Below are positions 34,682 to 44,560 of a DNA stretch of 64,000 nt, one piece after another (the first letter of the stretch is position 1; each line of letters starts with the position of its first letter). This DNA comes from Kalmusia sp. IMI 367209. Lineage: Eukaryota > Ascomycota > Dothideomycetes > Pleosporales > Didymosphaeriaceae. The notes below the pieces were generated by a model, which saw only the letters and a program-made list of their open reading frames with translations, made no database searches and was not told where the DNA came from. The stretch spans positions 1,054,001 through 1,118,000 of the forward strand of contig JAPEUQ010000006.1 in the NCBI GenBank assembly GCA_027946365.1, written 5' to 3'. The translations under genes were made by a program, and so were the position numbers.

Positions 34682-37039
34682 TCATTTTCCGACACCGAGA
34701 TTCAACCATGACATGTCCTGCCCACCGTCTTTGCGGGAAGGAGCCCCGGGAAACACGGTTACTGTGCTCTCCCGGCCCTCGGGTGGCCCTCCTAGACGTG
34801 GAGGTGCAGGATAGAAGGAGTCGAAGTTGCTCTCTTGCTGTTTTGATTGAATATTTGATAGATTACCAGCGGGGAAAACGGTATTGGTGCTTTCCCGAAT
34901 GTCGGGTGCACCGAGCCTTGGTTGACCAGGGTAGAAGGAGCTGATCCCGCTCTTCGGGTAGAATGAGCTTGTACCATCGGGATAGTATGAGCTAGCGCCA
35001 TCGCGATAATTGTCGATAACCATGCTACCCGTGTAGTTGCTGCTTGGTGGTCGCTCATCGTGGCCCACAGGTGTCCAGCTTTCGACAGGATCTCTGAGGT
35101 AGTGGTCATCGTGGCTTCTGCCAGAGTGTGTGCTGGCCCCCGAATTGGCGCGAGCCAGTTCTGCCTGCATAGGCTGACCGGGTAAGTTATCAGTCGAGTT
35201 GCCTAATGTTGGGCTTCCGGTGGTGACTTTGCTCAGACGTTGATTTTCGAATTTAGGAATATCCAGTGGTGGGATGGCTTGCGGTGGCTGGCTGTACATC
35301 CGCGAGTCGGTGTACATTGACTGGCTGCCAGTGCTTGTGCGTTCAGATGCAAACGTGGATCGATCTGCGGGCATGGCAGCAAGATTTGTCGCGTCGTTGT
35401 TGGCGAAGTAACGGCTCCAGCCAGAGCTGCGACTTCTGCTGAGATTGCCAACTGCTCGGGGCTGTGGCGGTATCCGACCAGAATTTTGACGGATAATCTT
35501 CTCATCAATAGGTTCAGGCTTCAGGTCGAACTTCGACAGCTCAACCGGCTCTGAGTACCCGAGTGGGCTGGTCTTCTTGACCAGGCCTGATGTGCTAGCA
35601 TCGCTTGCCATGCCTCGCTTGTGACCGTTGGCTCGGCCTGCAATGATGGCCAAAGACGTCTGCGAAGAGTTGACCTCTGCAAACTTAGGCTGAGCGAAGC
35701 CCGAGCCTCCCGCTTCCTTCATGAACTCGGCGCCGCGGTCCGCGAAGCTCAAGCGATCCTTCTCCACATATCCTCCTTGCTGCGTCCTCCTCTTCTTCGA
35801 CTTCCTCCAACGGAGGCAGAAGAGAAGCAGGATGAGTAGGGCAGCAATTCCGAAGATGGCGCCCAAAGTTGCTCCAAGCACGGTTAGCATCCTGTCCTTG
35901 TTGTTCACTGATGCGCCAGCTGGCGGGGCCACGGCAGCGGAAGAGGAGGCTGCGGGTGATTCCGTTGCCGTCGAACTTGGCGACGAGGACGTTACAGAAG
36001 ACGAAGGAGAGAGGACAGACTGCAGTTGTCTTCCTGTGAATAGTTCCGTTGCGTTAATCCATGAGTTCTCGGACGCGTCAAAGATGCACAGTGGATCCTC
36101 AGCTGAGCCTCCCGTCATGACGACTCTGTCAGAGTCGCTTTGCGCAATCGAGTAGCCACTTCGGATGGCTGTGGGGGCGAGAGTGCCGTTATAAGTGGGA
36201 AAGTCGTCGATCGTCAATCGTTTCGTCTTGTCACCAATAGTCGTGCCTTGGGCAGCAACAGAGCCACCCTTATTCAGCAGGACGGTGCGTGTGACTTTGT
36301 TAGGCGATACACTCATGTCAAATGTCTCCAACACTTTACTTCCATCAGTGCCCGAGATCATTGTGCACTGAACCATCTCCTGGCTGGTGATGGGTGCTGG
36401 AAGCGCGACACCCAGATCCCGCCACCCTTCCAGTGCGCCCGAGGCATCCTGCATCGCACCGAAAGTGTAGATTGCGGTATTTGAGGCTCCACCACCGACC
36501 ATGACTGCGTGGGTCGAGTCCCACGGCATAAGCATCGGCTTCGTCAGGGGTGGGTTAGCTCCTGCCGGCTGGCTTAATACACCAAAGGGCGTTCTTGTGT
36601 CGATCAGAAAGCTCTCCGACGAGAGGCCGCTAGATTGAGGATCGGAAGAGCCTGAGTAGACTAGGATCTGTTTCGCGTCGGGGATGTAGATGGCTGCGTG
36701 ATTCGTTCTCTCTTTCGTCACCCAGCTCTCCGATCGCTGCCAATCCCACTTCTTGTCTTTGAAAGAATAGTGCATCAACCCAGGGTAGTCCCACTGTCTT
36801 ACTGTCTCGTTCACTCTACCACCAACGACATATAGCATGTCGGTGTTGGCATCTCCAGCACCTGGCGCCAGAATGCATTCGGCGCCCGTCAACGAGATAT
36901 CCATCGGCAGCGTTTCCCATTCTGACCCTTTCGCAAGATCCAACGACTGAAACCCCTTTGGCGAATAGACATAGAGCGTGTTCTCGTGTATGACGGAGCA
37001 ATGGTTCTCCAGAGGGAATACGGGGTCGCGGAAACTCAT
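34682..37039 (-). CDS. Kelch/beta-propeller-like single-pass membrane protein
   Basis: Intronless, 785 residues; function unknown. Residues about 1-330 contain repeated beta-propeller-like strands (VYSPKGFQSLDL, MLYVVGGRVNE, QILVYSGSSD, HAVMVGGGASN, RVVMTGGSAED), resembling kelch or galactose-oxidase blades. A Ser/Thr/Pro/Ala-rich stalk (about 340-380) leads to one transmembrane helix (about 386-410) and a basic stop-transfer RWRKSKKRR. The C-terminal ~370 residues are disordered and cytosolic if the propeller is outside. They end in degenerate repeats of the form SFYP..PRLG.P..RES..VFP (at least two copies) with related SSYYP/SSFYP units. No classical N-terminal signal peptide is visible, which is odd for an extracellular propeller. 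A wall- or cortex-sensing role is conceivable but unproven. Confidence 0.85.
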   Translation of the reverse strand: MSFRDPVFPLENHCSVIHENTLYVYSPKGFQSLDLAKGSEWETLPMDISLTGAECILAPGAGDANTDMLYVVGGRVNETVRQWDYPGLMHYSFKDKKWDWQRSESWVTKERTNHAAIYIPDAKQILVYSGSSDPQSSGLSSESFLIDTRTPFGVLSQPAGANPPLTKPMLMPWDSTHAVMVGGGASNTAIYTFGAMQDASGALEGWRDLGVALPAPITSQEMVQCTMISGTDGSKVLETFDMSVSPNKVTRTVLLNKGGSVAAQGTTIGDKTKRLTIDDFPTYNGTLAPTAIRSGYSIAQSDSDRVVMTGGSAEDPLCIFDASENSWINATELFTGRQLQSVLSPSSSVTSSSPSSTATESPAASSSAAVAPPAGASVNNKDRMLTVLGATLGAIFGIAALLILLLFCLRWRKSKKRRTQQGGYVEKDRLSFADRGAEFMKEAGGSGFAQPKFAEVNSSQTSLAIIAGRANGHKRGMASDASTSGLVKKTSPLGYSEPVELSKFDLKPEPIDEKIIRQNSGRIPPQPRAVGNLSRSRSSGWSRYFANNDATNLAAMPADRSTFASERTSTGSQSMYTDSRMYSQPPQAIPPLDIPKFENQRLSKVTTGSPTLGNSTDNLPGQPMQAELARANSGASTHSGRSHDDHYLRDPVESWTPVGHDERPPSSNYTGSMVIDNYRDGASSYYPDGTSSFYPKSGISSFYPGQPRLGAPDIRESTNTVFPAGNLSNIQSKQQESNFDSFYPAPPRLGGPPEGRESTVTVFPGAPSRKDGGQDMSWLNLGVGK

Positions 37040-40000
37040 TGTAGAAGATGGCCGGCGCGCAACTGGCGACGGCGCAAAACGAATGTGGTGTAACGAAAGT
37101 TACGAGGAGTGATCAAGAGAGGACAAGGTGGTGGATTAGCATGCCAGCTTCAATGTCATGACGGAGTGGTCGTGTCCAGATATCCAATATGCAACCAGCG
37201 AGCAGTGCTCTTCGTTCCTCCGCGAGTGAAATGTAGAAGCCTAGCAGCAACTATTGTTAGGACGAGGGCGTTACCAGAGGCCGCGTGGGACCTACTCGAA
37301 TCGAAAACAATGTGCAGCACCGAGGAGGCCTGAGACAGCTGCTAAGGCGGTAGGTAGGCACAGATAGAGAGAGCGACGAGTACGCTCTATCGAAGAGGCG
37401 CGAGATGCGTTGGTAAGGAGGGGAAGCAGCACAGCCCAGCGGTGTGCGGAAGTTTGCGGTCGAGACTGAGGCTCTTCAGGCGCTCGTGGGCGAGGGCTGG
37501 AGGAGAGAGCAGCGGATGCAGTGCAGGAGGCCCGACGGGCGAGCAACACCGCTGAAGGGTCCTAACCCTGAGCAAGGGCAGGCTGGGCGACGACTGGGGA
37601 GGTGTCAGTTCGGGCTAGCCTCGACGGCGCGGCTTGCATGCACCCATGCGCATCCAGGGGTTTCTGGTGTTTCGCCCAATGGCCACTCCGTCTCCCGCTG
37701 TGCCCCTGTAGCTCCCTTCTTTAGCCCACGACTGGCCTGCGCAGCCGAAACACCATCGGGACCGCAGGCAGCGCGCTGTGCGAGGACAGCTGGCCCAAGC
37801 CGTGTCCCATGGCAGCACATGGCACCACACGCGTCGTCGCCCTCGTCGTCGTCGCCCTCACCCTCGCCCTCGAGCTGGCCGGCTCGTCGCGCCCAGCAGC
37901 CCAGCACGGCAGCCGTGGGCCACCTTCGCGCCGCGTGTGTCGATCGACATCTCTCGCCGTTTGTTTGGCACGCCAGCCTCGTGAAACTTGACGTGACAAA
38001 GCGGCAGGGATGCTGCTCTGGGCGGTGACATACGCGATTCGAGCGCACGCTGCGCCCAACACGGCCAAGGACCCTCTGTTCGCAGCAGGATGTAGAGAGC
38101 TTTGGCGGGCCTATTCGGGCCCCTGGCGGGCCCCTGGCGAGACTCCTGGCGTGAGAGGGTGCGGGAGCGGCTGTGGGCTGGCGACCGTCGACTGTCATTT
38201 CCTTGCGATGCACCCTCCATCTCTTGAACATCTCGTCGCGAGCCGCCGCTGGCTGAGGTCGAAGCGGCCATCACACGCCAGCACCCTCGCAGGCTCTCAT
38301 TCGCGCGTGTGTGGAGCCCGCATCATCTCGCTCGTGCGAACTCCTAGAACCGCGCGCTCTGGCTGTGCATGGTGGGACTGCTAAGTCGCTCTATCGGTGG
38401 TGTGAAACGGCCCAGCCCGGCGCCGGACCGCTATATCATTGGCCCAAGTCCGACGGAGGGCCTGACTAAGACAAGAACTAACGCAGCACTTCCATCATGC
38501 ATTCTATGCACCTCGTGTCCAGCAATATGAACAGCAATATAGTCGTCCAACAGGCCGCTACCTATTCTAGCCTATGCAAACTCGTCTGCGTCGATCGTCG
38601 CCTGCTTGATTCTTGCGACCACCGCATTCGTCGTGAGGCAGCCCACTCATCTACTCCACGGAAAACCACCGGCAGTCCACGACTGTCCGTAGCGGACTTT
38701 CCTGTCGAACTCAGCCTGATGACACGCTAGAAATGGAAAAGACGCCTCCAGCGCTGCCCTCACCATATTACCATAATCAATTCTGGCTCCTACCCCGCTA
38801 ACTTTTGGCGCGTTACGAATATCCAGCCCTGCGGAGACGTAATCAAGCCAACAGCAAGCGACGGCAACGTCATCCCCATTTCTCTTCTGGACGCTTGTGG
38901 CACCGGTCATATGGTTCCCTTCCATCTGCGACCCACGTTCGTGCAGCCCATTGCCGAGTGGTAAGAATAGCCTTTTCTCGCCTCTCGTCTACATGGTCAT
39001 TTTCGGGTTCAACGGCCCAAGAACATCAAATGTTTTCTACGCCCACATGTTCTTTATGCGAAACCACGTCTCGGCGTTTCTCGAATCTGGCCCAGAACAG
39101 CGTGGGATTGGACTGTTGTTTCAGCCATTCATCATGCCATGTTTCTTCATGCGTTGAATTGTCTTCCGCCCTCGTTCCAAGGGCATCCTAGATGGTCGGC
39201 TTGGCGATTCGAGTAGAGGCATCTGCAGAATTGTATTCAAGACCACCATCTTTCCTCACTCCACCCGCGACGCTCTAGCGATGGTCAGCTGTCAGATCTC
39301 GCTTTGACCCCACACGGTAGATTGCCCCCAGATAGTCGCACCTCGTTTAACAGAATCCCTGGTGAGCAGCCACGAGGAGTTCTTAGATGAGTAGTATATT
39401 ACCCCAGCAGCCATAGACTCATCATCCTGTCGAAGAAACTGTCAGCACTCAGTCCTTCCCCCCGCGCAAGCAGCAACAGCAATCTACTGATGGTCAAGTG
39501 CATCTCTGACGACTATTCCGCGACAGATTTCTGTTCATGACATCAATTACAGTAACAGATCAATAGCTCGAAAAGTCCAGTTTCTATTTTTCGAGAAATG
39601 CCAACAACTTTTCCTGTGGCGCACTGATGGGGCACAGTCACTCTAAATCAAGTCGCTTATTTCAAACTGTCCGCGCTTACGCGGAGCATTCTCAGATCCC
39701 CAGCACGCGTAGAAAGGCCGGGCGAACGGATTGCCCCTTCCGTGTCTTACGGACGATAGAAGCTTACTACCGCTCCTGCAAATCTGCGCCATCAGCCTTA
39801 TGGACTTGGGCAGCCTTGCGCAAGACCTATCCAATGACTCCGGACTGGGAAAGATGAGCTTGTGATTTTTCGCCGTAGACTCAAAACGCGCCTTATCCCT
39901 CACAGCATGTCAATGTAGCATCCATTTCCCAGATGATTCTTTGCGACTATCCTTTTCGTGCATTCAGCTCCAGTTCAGACACAGCCTTTTCTTACTATGC

Positions 40001-41439
40001 TCATCAAGAATAGTCCGCCTTTGCGGTGCTTACTTCAACCCCCAAGATCCGACCGGTAATGAGACCCTCTACCCATTCTCGGAGGCGTTCGCCATCGTAC
40101 GCCTTGCCATTAGTACAAATTCCAAGGTCACAAAATCAACGGCCCCTACCATCTTCCACTCCGACGGTGATTGGGCCCTCGCCCCCTCGGAGAACTACAC
40201 GCCCCTCAATACAAGCACTCCAATCCGGGGTTCGGACATCCTACAAGCACCTTTTTAATCCTTCCACCTATCAGGTGGCTGCTCTTCAATGAATTTGATA
40301 TCTGCTCCTCACACGTGCAGGGTGAAGCTTGGTGATGTTCCCTTGTCGGATAAGCATCTTCGCCCCATAACATCGTTCAGAGGCGTTGTTTGGGGGGGCA
40401 ATACCTAATTCGGAGCCTCCGTTCACGGGACCGTGACTCGTTTAGGTAAATGCCCGCGTAATGTATACTGGGTGTTGGTACATGTTGACCGGGAGCATAC
40501 ACATACTCATAGTACCAAACACATCACTGCGGCTAACGCTCATAGCTACAGTTGATCACAGCATCCTCACGGAAGGTACATTGCAATCCCTAGAAGAAAT
40601 CGTAGACTAGTCGCAACCCCCCCACCAGGCCTTACTCGATCAAGAAGGTATCGATATGATCCATGAGGTATACCTTCGACTTTCATCTACACCTCGCCGA
40701 TAATGAAAATGGGAGCATCGGAGAGCGTACGCTCAGTATAGCATTCGAGATATAATACTAGGGTCCTATGATTCGTTGCTTTCAAGAAAGGTATGCTCGG
40801 AACTAGTTCTCAAATACCAGTTTCAAGGCCACCGAGCTAGTCGGTTGCTACCGAGCCTTCACGGAGTGACTAGGACGCGGAAGGACGACCGTGTTACTCG
40901 TTTTAGTAACGGATATAGTCTACGTGCTGTCGGAAACTTCGCAATCCGCGACTGGTCTTTGGTATGCCCTGGAAAGATTGATTTCCGATGGGCATGTATC
41001 ACGTGTATTTTGTATCCTCTGGCTCACCGCCTTCGTAATGGGGAGTTAGATTCAAGTGCATTTGAGTATCCTGCAAAAGCTCAATACGGTTATTGATGAC
41101 TTCTCCAAAGCTGCATAAACTATTGCTATGAAGATAGATAAGTTACACTTGATAGCCTAGCAATATTTGGGTCTGACCACCTCCAAGGTCAACTGTCGTG
41201 CAATCCAACACGGTACTCAGGTTAGAACAACAGTCAGACATGTACATGTTTTCTTCAGTACTACGAATGGTATTACGCACCGTCTATTTACTCATGCGTA
41301 TGCACCAGCTTCCAATATGTCACTCCCAATCGGGACGCGCTTTCTTTAGTCTGATCGCAGACCACGTCCATGCAATCAGAAATCGAAGACACCATGTCAT
41401 TCGAAGTGGCTCACAACCCACTTGAAAGAAGCTACAAAA
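37040..41439. other. 4.4-kb region without a recognisable gene
   Basis: The first ~1.4 kb is GC-rich, with simple-sequence patches such as GTCGTCGCCCTC around 37840-37870 and a GGGCCCCTGGC duplication near 38120-38140, giving long meaningless open frames on both strands. From about 39 kb composition becomes more AT-rich. Frames at 39941-40258 and 40776-41096 (+) show no family features, and I found no terminal repeats, transposase motifs or RNA genes. Confidence 0.45.
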
Positions 41440-42544
41440 TCACACGCGACCTGCCCTTCCCACTTGTATCATTTCTCCCGTAGGCTTGTCGTCCGCCCGC
41501 AGCACCGGCCATGACGCGCCGTCCGCCTTGACGAACGTCAATTCCAGCTTTGTACCGAGGATTCTGTACTTGCACGCTTTCGGATCTATGGTACCGTAGA
41601 GCGGGAACTCAGTTACGTAACGCTTGCTATCCGTTGTGCGCAAGTCGAGGTCGACACGGTCGGGATGGAAGGTGACGGATGCGGTTTCCTTGTCGATCTT
41701 CTTGAGGTAGAGGGAGGCGATGACTGAGGTAGCGGTTTGGTAGTAGTCGTGTCTGCGTCTTGTCAGCGGCCGCGCATCGAGTATCACTTCATTGTTTCAA
41801 CAGACAGGTTTTTCTTACCTCACCGTCTCGACCTTTTCCTCCCCACTCTTCTTCCCGCTCCCCACGAACAGATGCTTGTCTTTCGTCTTGCATCCCTCAA
41901 TGTTCATAAACTGATCGAATTCCAGGACCCGCCTTTTACAACAACTCCAACCCTTGCTTCCTTCGTGGAATATCGGCGCCCCCGGATGATGCACGCACTT
42001 CTCCCCCTCTCTAGCTCCACCCTCGAACTTCTGCCCACAAGCCCGCCGCCTACACGTTGCGCCAGACTTAATCTCCAAGCTCGGATCATCATCTTCAGAT
42101 TCCTCCGGAGGTTTGGGCGATGCTGCAGGCCGCGGTGTTGCGGATTGCGAAGTTGGGAGGCGGGGTACAGGTGCGGGGAGAGATTCTTGGAGGCTTTCGA
42201 GGGAGACGGGCGTGTCAGAGGGAATGTCTGGTGCTTGTACAGGTTCGGGCGCAGGGGTATCATCTACATCAGAGTGTGTGCCCGTGGTGCAAGGAGGAAT
42301 AACGAGGAATTCATCGAAGGTAAGGACGCGGGGTTTGCAGCATTTCCAGCCTGGTGGGTTAGCGTTAGCATTGGCTCTAGAAGACGGAGGTTTTGGGTCA
42401 TTTAAAACTATGGGAAGGCAGACTGGAAATTTACTTACCTTTCTGTCCCTCGTGGAAGACCGGAGGGCCGGAATGGTAGACGCACGCTTCGTTGTCATCC
42501 TCGTACGTCTTTCCGCAGCCTTTGTGCACGCACTTCTTCGCCAT
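41440..42544 (-). CDS. CHORD- and CS-domain co-chaperone (Rar1/CHP-1/Morgana family)
   Basis: HSP90-associated zinc protein; relatives stabilise client proteins in plant immunity, development and cell division. Exons 42544-42439, 42350-41819 and 41752-41440 (introns 88 and 67 bp) give 316 residues. CHORD I spans about 5-61 (CVHKGCGKTY, PPVFHEGQKGWKCCK). A Pro/Ser/Glu-rich linker follows. CHORD II spans about 135-193 (CRRRACGQKF, APIFHEGSKGWSCCK). A CS (p23-like) domain is C-terminal (about 210-305). The full Cys/His pattern of both CHORDs is present. It is divergent from the glutaredoxin-like gene with only 282 bp between starts, so the two may share a promoter. Confidence 0.94.
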
Positions 42545-42826
42545 GCCTCACTCTTGGTGGAAATGATGCGACGCTGATTAATGGAGGAAAGGGGACGAAT
42601 GGAACAAATAACCAAGAGAGGTGCAATGGCGCAAGCTGCGTGTCTGGTGCTTTTGTCTATCTAGAATATTCTGGAAAGCGTGGGGAGTAGCGGTATGTCA
42701 TAGGCCCTAGCGCCTGGCAGAAAAGTAGCTTGTTGCGAAGGCGGTGAGGGACCTGGACCCCTTCCCCATTCGTGCATCCTCTTCAGAATCGACGCATCGC
42801 ATGTTTGTTCTGCCTTGTTAGCGATC

Positions 42827-43184
42827 ATGTTTCGAGCTACGTCGCGATTGTTGCAGTGTCGTATCACCTTCTTTACACGGAGTCCCTGTTCGCTGTGCGA
42901 CACTGCCAAAGCCGTGGTACAAAACGTAAAGAAAGAACGCGACTTCATCTACCAAGAGATCAATGTCATGGAAGCCGGTCACGAGACGTGGAAGGGCGTA
43001 TACGAGTTCGATACTCCTGTAGTAAGCGACGCATCTTCGAACTTCGTCATAGGCCAAAGAACCAACCATCTAGATACACGTCGACAACGCTAATACCGTA
43101 ACCACAACATCCTCCCCAAAACTTATGCACCGCTTCGAAGAAGACCAAGTGAAGAAGCTCTTAGACGAGGCCGAGTCAGTGTGA
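42827..43184 (+). CDS. Glutaredoxin-like small protein
   Basis: Small thioredoxin-fold protein of the glutaredoxin-like family that includes yeast YDR286C. Exons 42827-43021 and 43074-43184 (52-bp intron, phase 0) give 101 residues. ITFFTRSPCSLCDTAK carries the CxxC redox centre (CSLC); a cis-Pro-type YEFDTPV strand follows at the end of exon 1 and IHVDN begins exon 2. The first 12 residues (MFRATSRLLQCR) are basic and may target mitochondria. The substrate is unknown. Confidence 0.85.
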
Positions 43185-43286
43185 ATGCTTTCGAGGAGGG
43201 ACGCGAGTCAGGAGTGGGGTAGGTAGCTCGGTCGTCACCTAGGTTATTGGGGTAGAGAAGAGGGGTATGGCTTTCTCTCCGACACC

Positions 43287-44282
43287 ATGACAACAGTCAT
43301 CAAAAGATTCCCGTTTCCCATGCCAGAGCCTCTCCATCGAATATTTCGTCTGTACAATAGATCATTTTCAACTGCACCAAGAAAGATGAATCCATTGCAA
43401 GAAGCGAGTAAGGTGTTCAAGGCGTTCAAAAAGGGCGGGCCGAGCTTTGGGGCATGGCAGGTACAGTGTCACCTCAGCGTTGTTGGTTTTGCGAGCTGTG
43501 TTGAGAACCTGTCAGATGCTTCCCGGAACTAACAACTCTCGCGCAATTGCTCGCTCAGGTGTAGATTGGATCTGTGTAGACTGCGAGCACGGCAATATCG
43601 ACGGTACAGCTACCATTCCTTTCCTTATCCTCAGCAAAGTCCACCTAGCTGAATTTCCAAAGATGGCCAAATGCACGAAGCCGTAAACGCCATCTCCGCC
43701 ACAGGCGTCAGCCCCCTTGTCCGCATCGCCGCAAACGAAACATGGATGGTCAAGCGCGCGCTCGATTCGGGTGCCCACGGCATCGTTGTCCCCCTCATTT
43801 ACACCGTAGATGACGCCAAACGCCTTGTTTCCGCTGCCAAGTTCCCTCCACAAGGCTCACGGGGCTTCGGCTCACCTTTCAGCACCCAGGCATTCTCCAA
43901 CGACACCCTGACTACGTACCTGCAAAACGCCAACGATGCCCTTCTAACTATCGTGCAGATTGAGACCAAATCCGCCCTCGAATGCGTGCAAGAGATTGCC
44001 GCTGTGCCGGGCGTTGATTGCTTACTGATTGGGCCGTTTGATTTAGGCAACAATATCGGAAGACCAATTCTAGGGGAGATGCATCAGGAATTGAAGGATG
44101 CCATCGAGAGAATCAAGGAAGCGGCGCATAAGGAGGGAAAGAAGGTCGGAATTTACTGTACGAGTGCAGAGCAGGCAAAGAGCTGTGCAGAGAGGGGCTT
44201 CGATCTGATCAGCATTGCGAATGATCGGGGGGCTATAACGGATTATTTTAGCCAAACTTTAGCGATAGCAGGTGGAAAGTGA
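43287..44282 (+). CDS. HpcH/HpaI aldolase/citrate lyase family protein
   Basis: Class II, divalent-metal-dependent aldolase fold acting on 2-keto-3-deoxy-type acids; the specific substrate is unknown. Exons 43287-43460, 43516-43603 and 43663-44282 (introns 55 and 59 bp) join to 293 residues. Family motifs: FGAWQM.P, DWICVDCEHGNIDDGQMHEA, PLVRIAANETWMVKRALDSGAHGIVVPLI, QIETKSALECVQEIAAVPGVDCLLIGPFDL. The metal-binding Glu (QIE) and Asp (GPFD) are present. The N-terminal ~34 residues (MTTVIKRFPFP.., RLYNRSFSTAPRKM) look like a mitochondrial presequence; initiation at the internal MNPLQEASK would give a cytosolic form. Confidence 0.9.
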
Positions 44283-44560
44283 GAGCTGCTCCATGGAAGC
44301 CACCGCAATAGCGGAGGAGTGATCGTATGTATCACAGGGCTGAGTCACGAATGAAAGAATCTAGACAAAATTAGACAAATACTGCGTAAAACCGGTGGAT
44401 GACCAAAGCGGTCGACATGTCCATTAATGGATATGTACCTTTAGAAGGCATCGCTATGCTACTACAACACTCCTGAAAATGCTCCAAAAACGCCTCATGC
44501 TGATGCAAGCTTTCTCTTTAGTAAACGAACTCAGAGTTTCTGCTCCTCACTCCTCCACAA

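Noticed and set aside
37444..38274. Several 100-200 codon frames on both strands
   Set aside because: Simple-sequence GC-rich DNA; mutual shadows without family features.
40644..40677. 8-bp inverted repeat GAAGGTAT/ATACCTTC
   Set aside because: Short arms with an 18-bp spacer and no adjacent T-tract or gene end; expected by chance in 64 kb.
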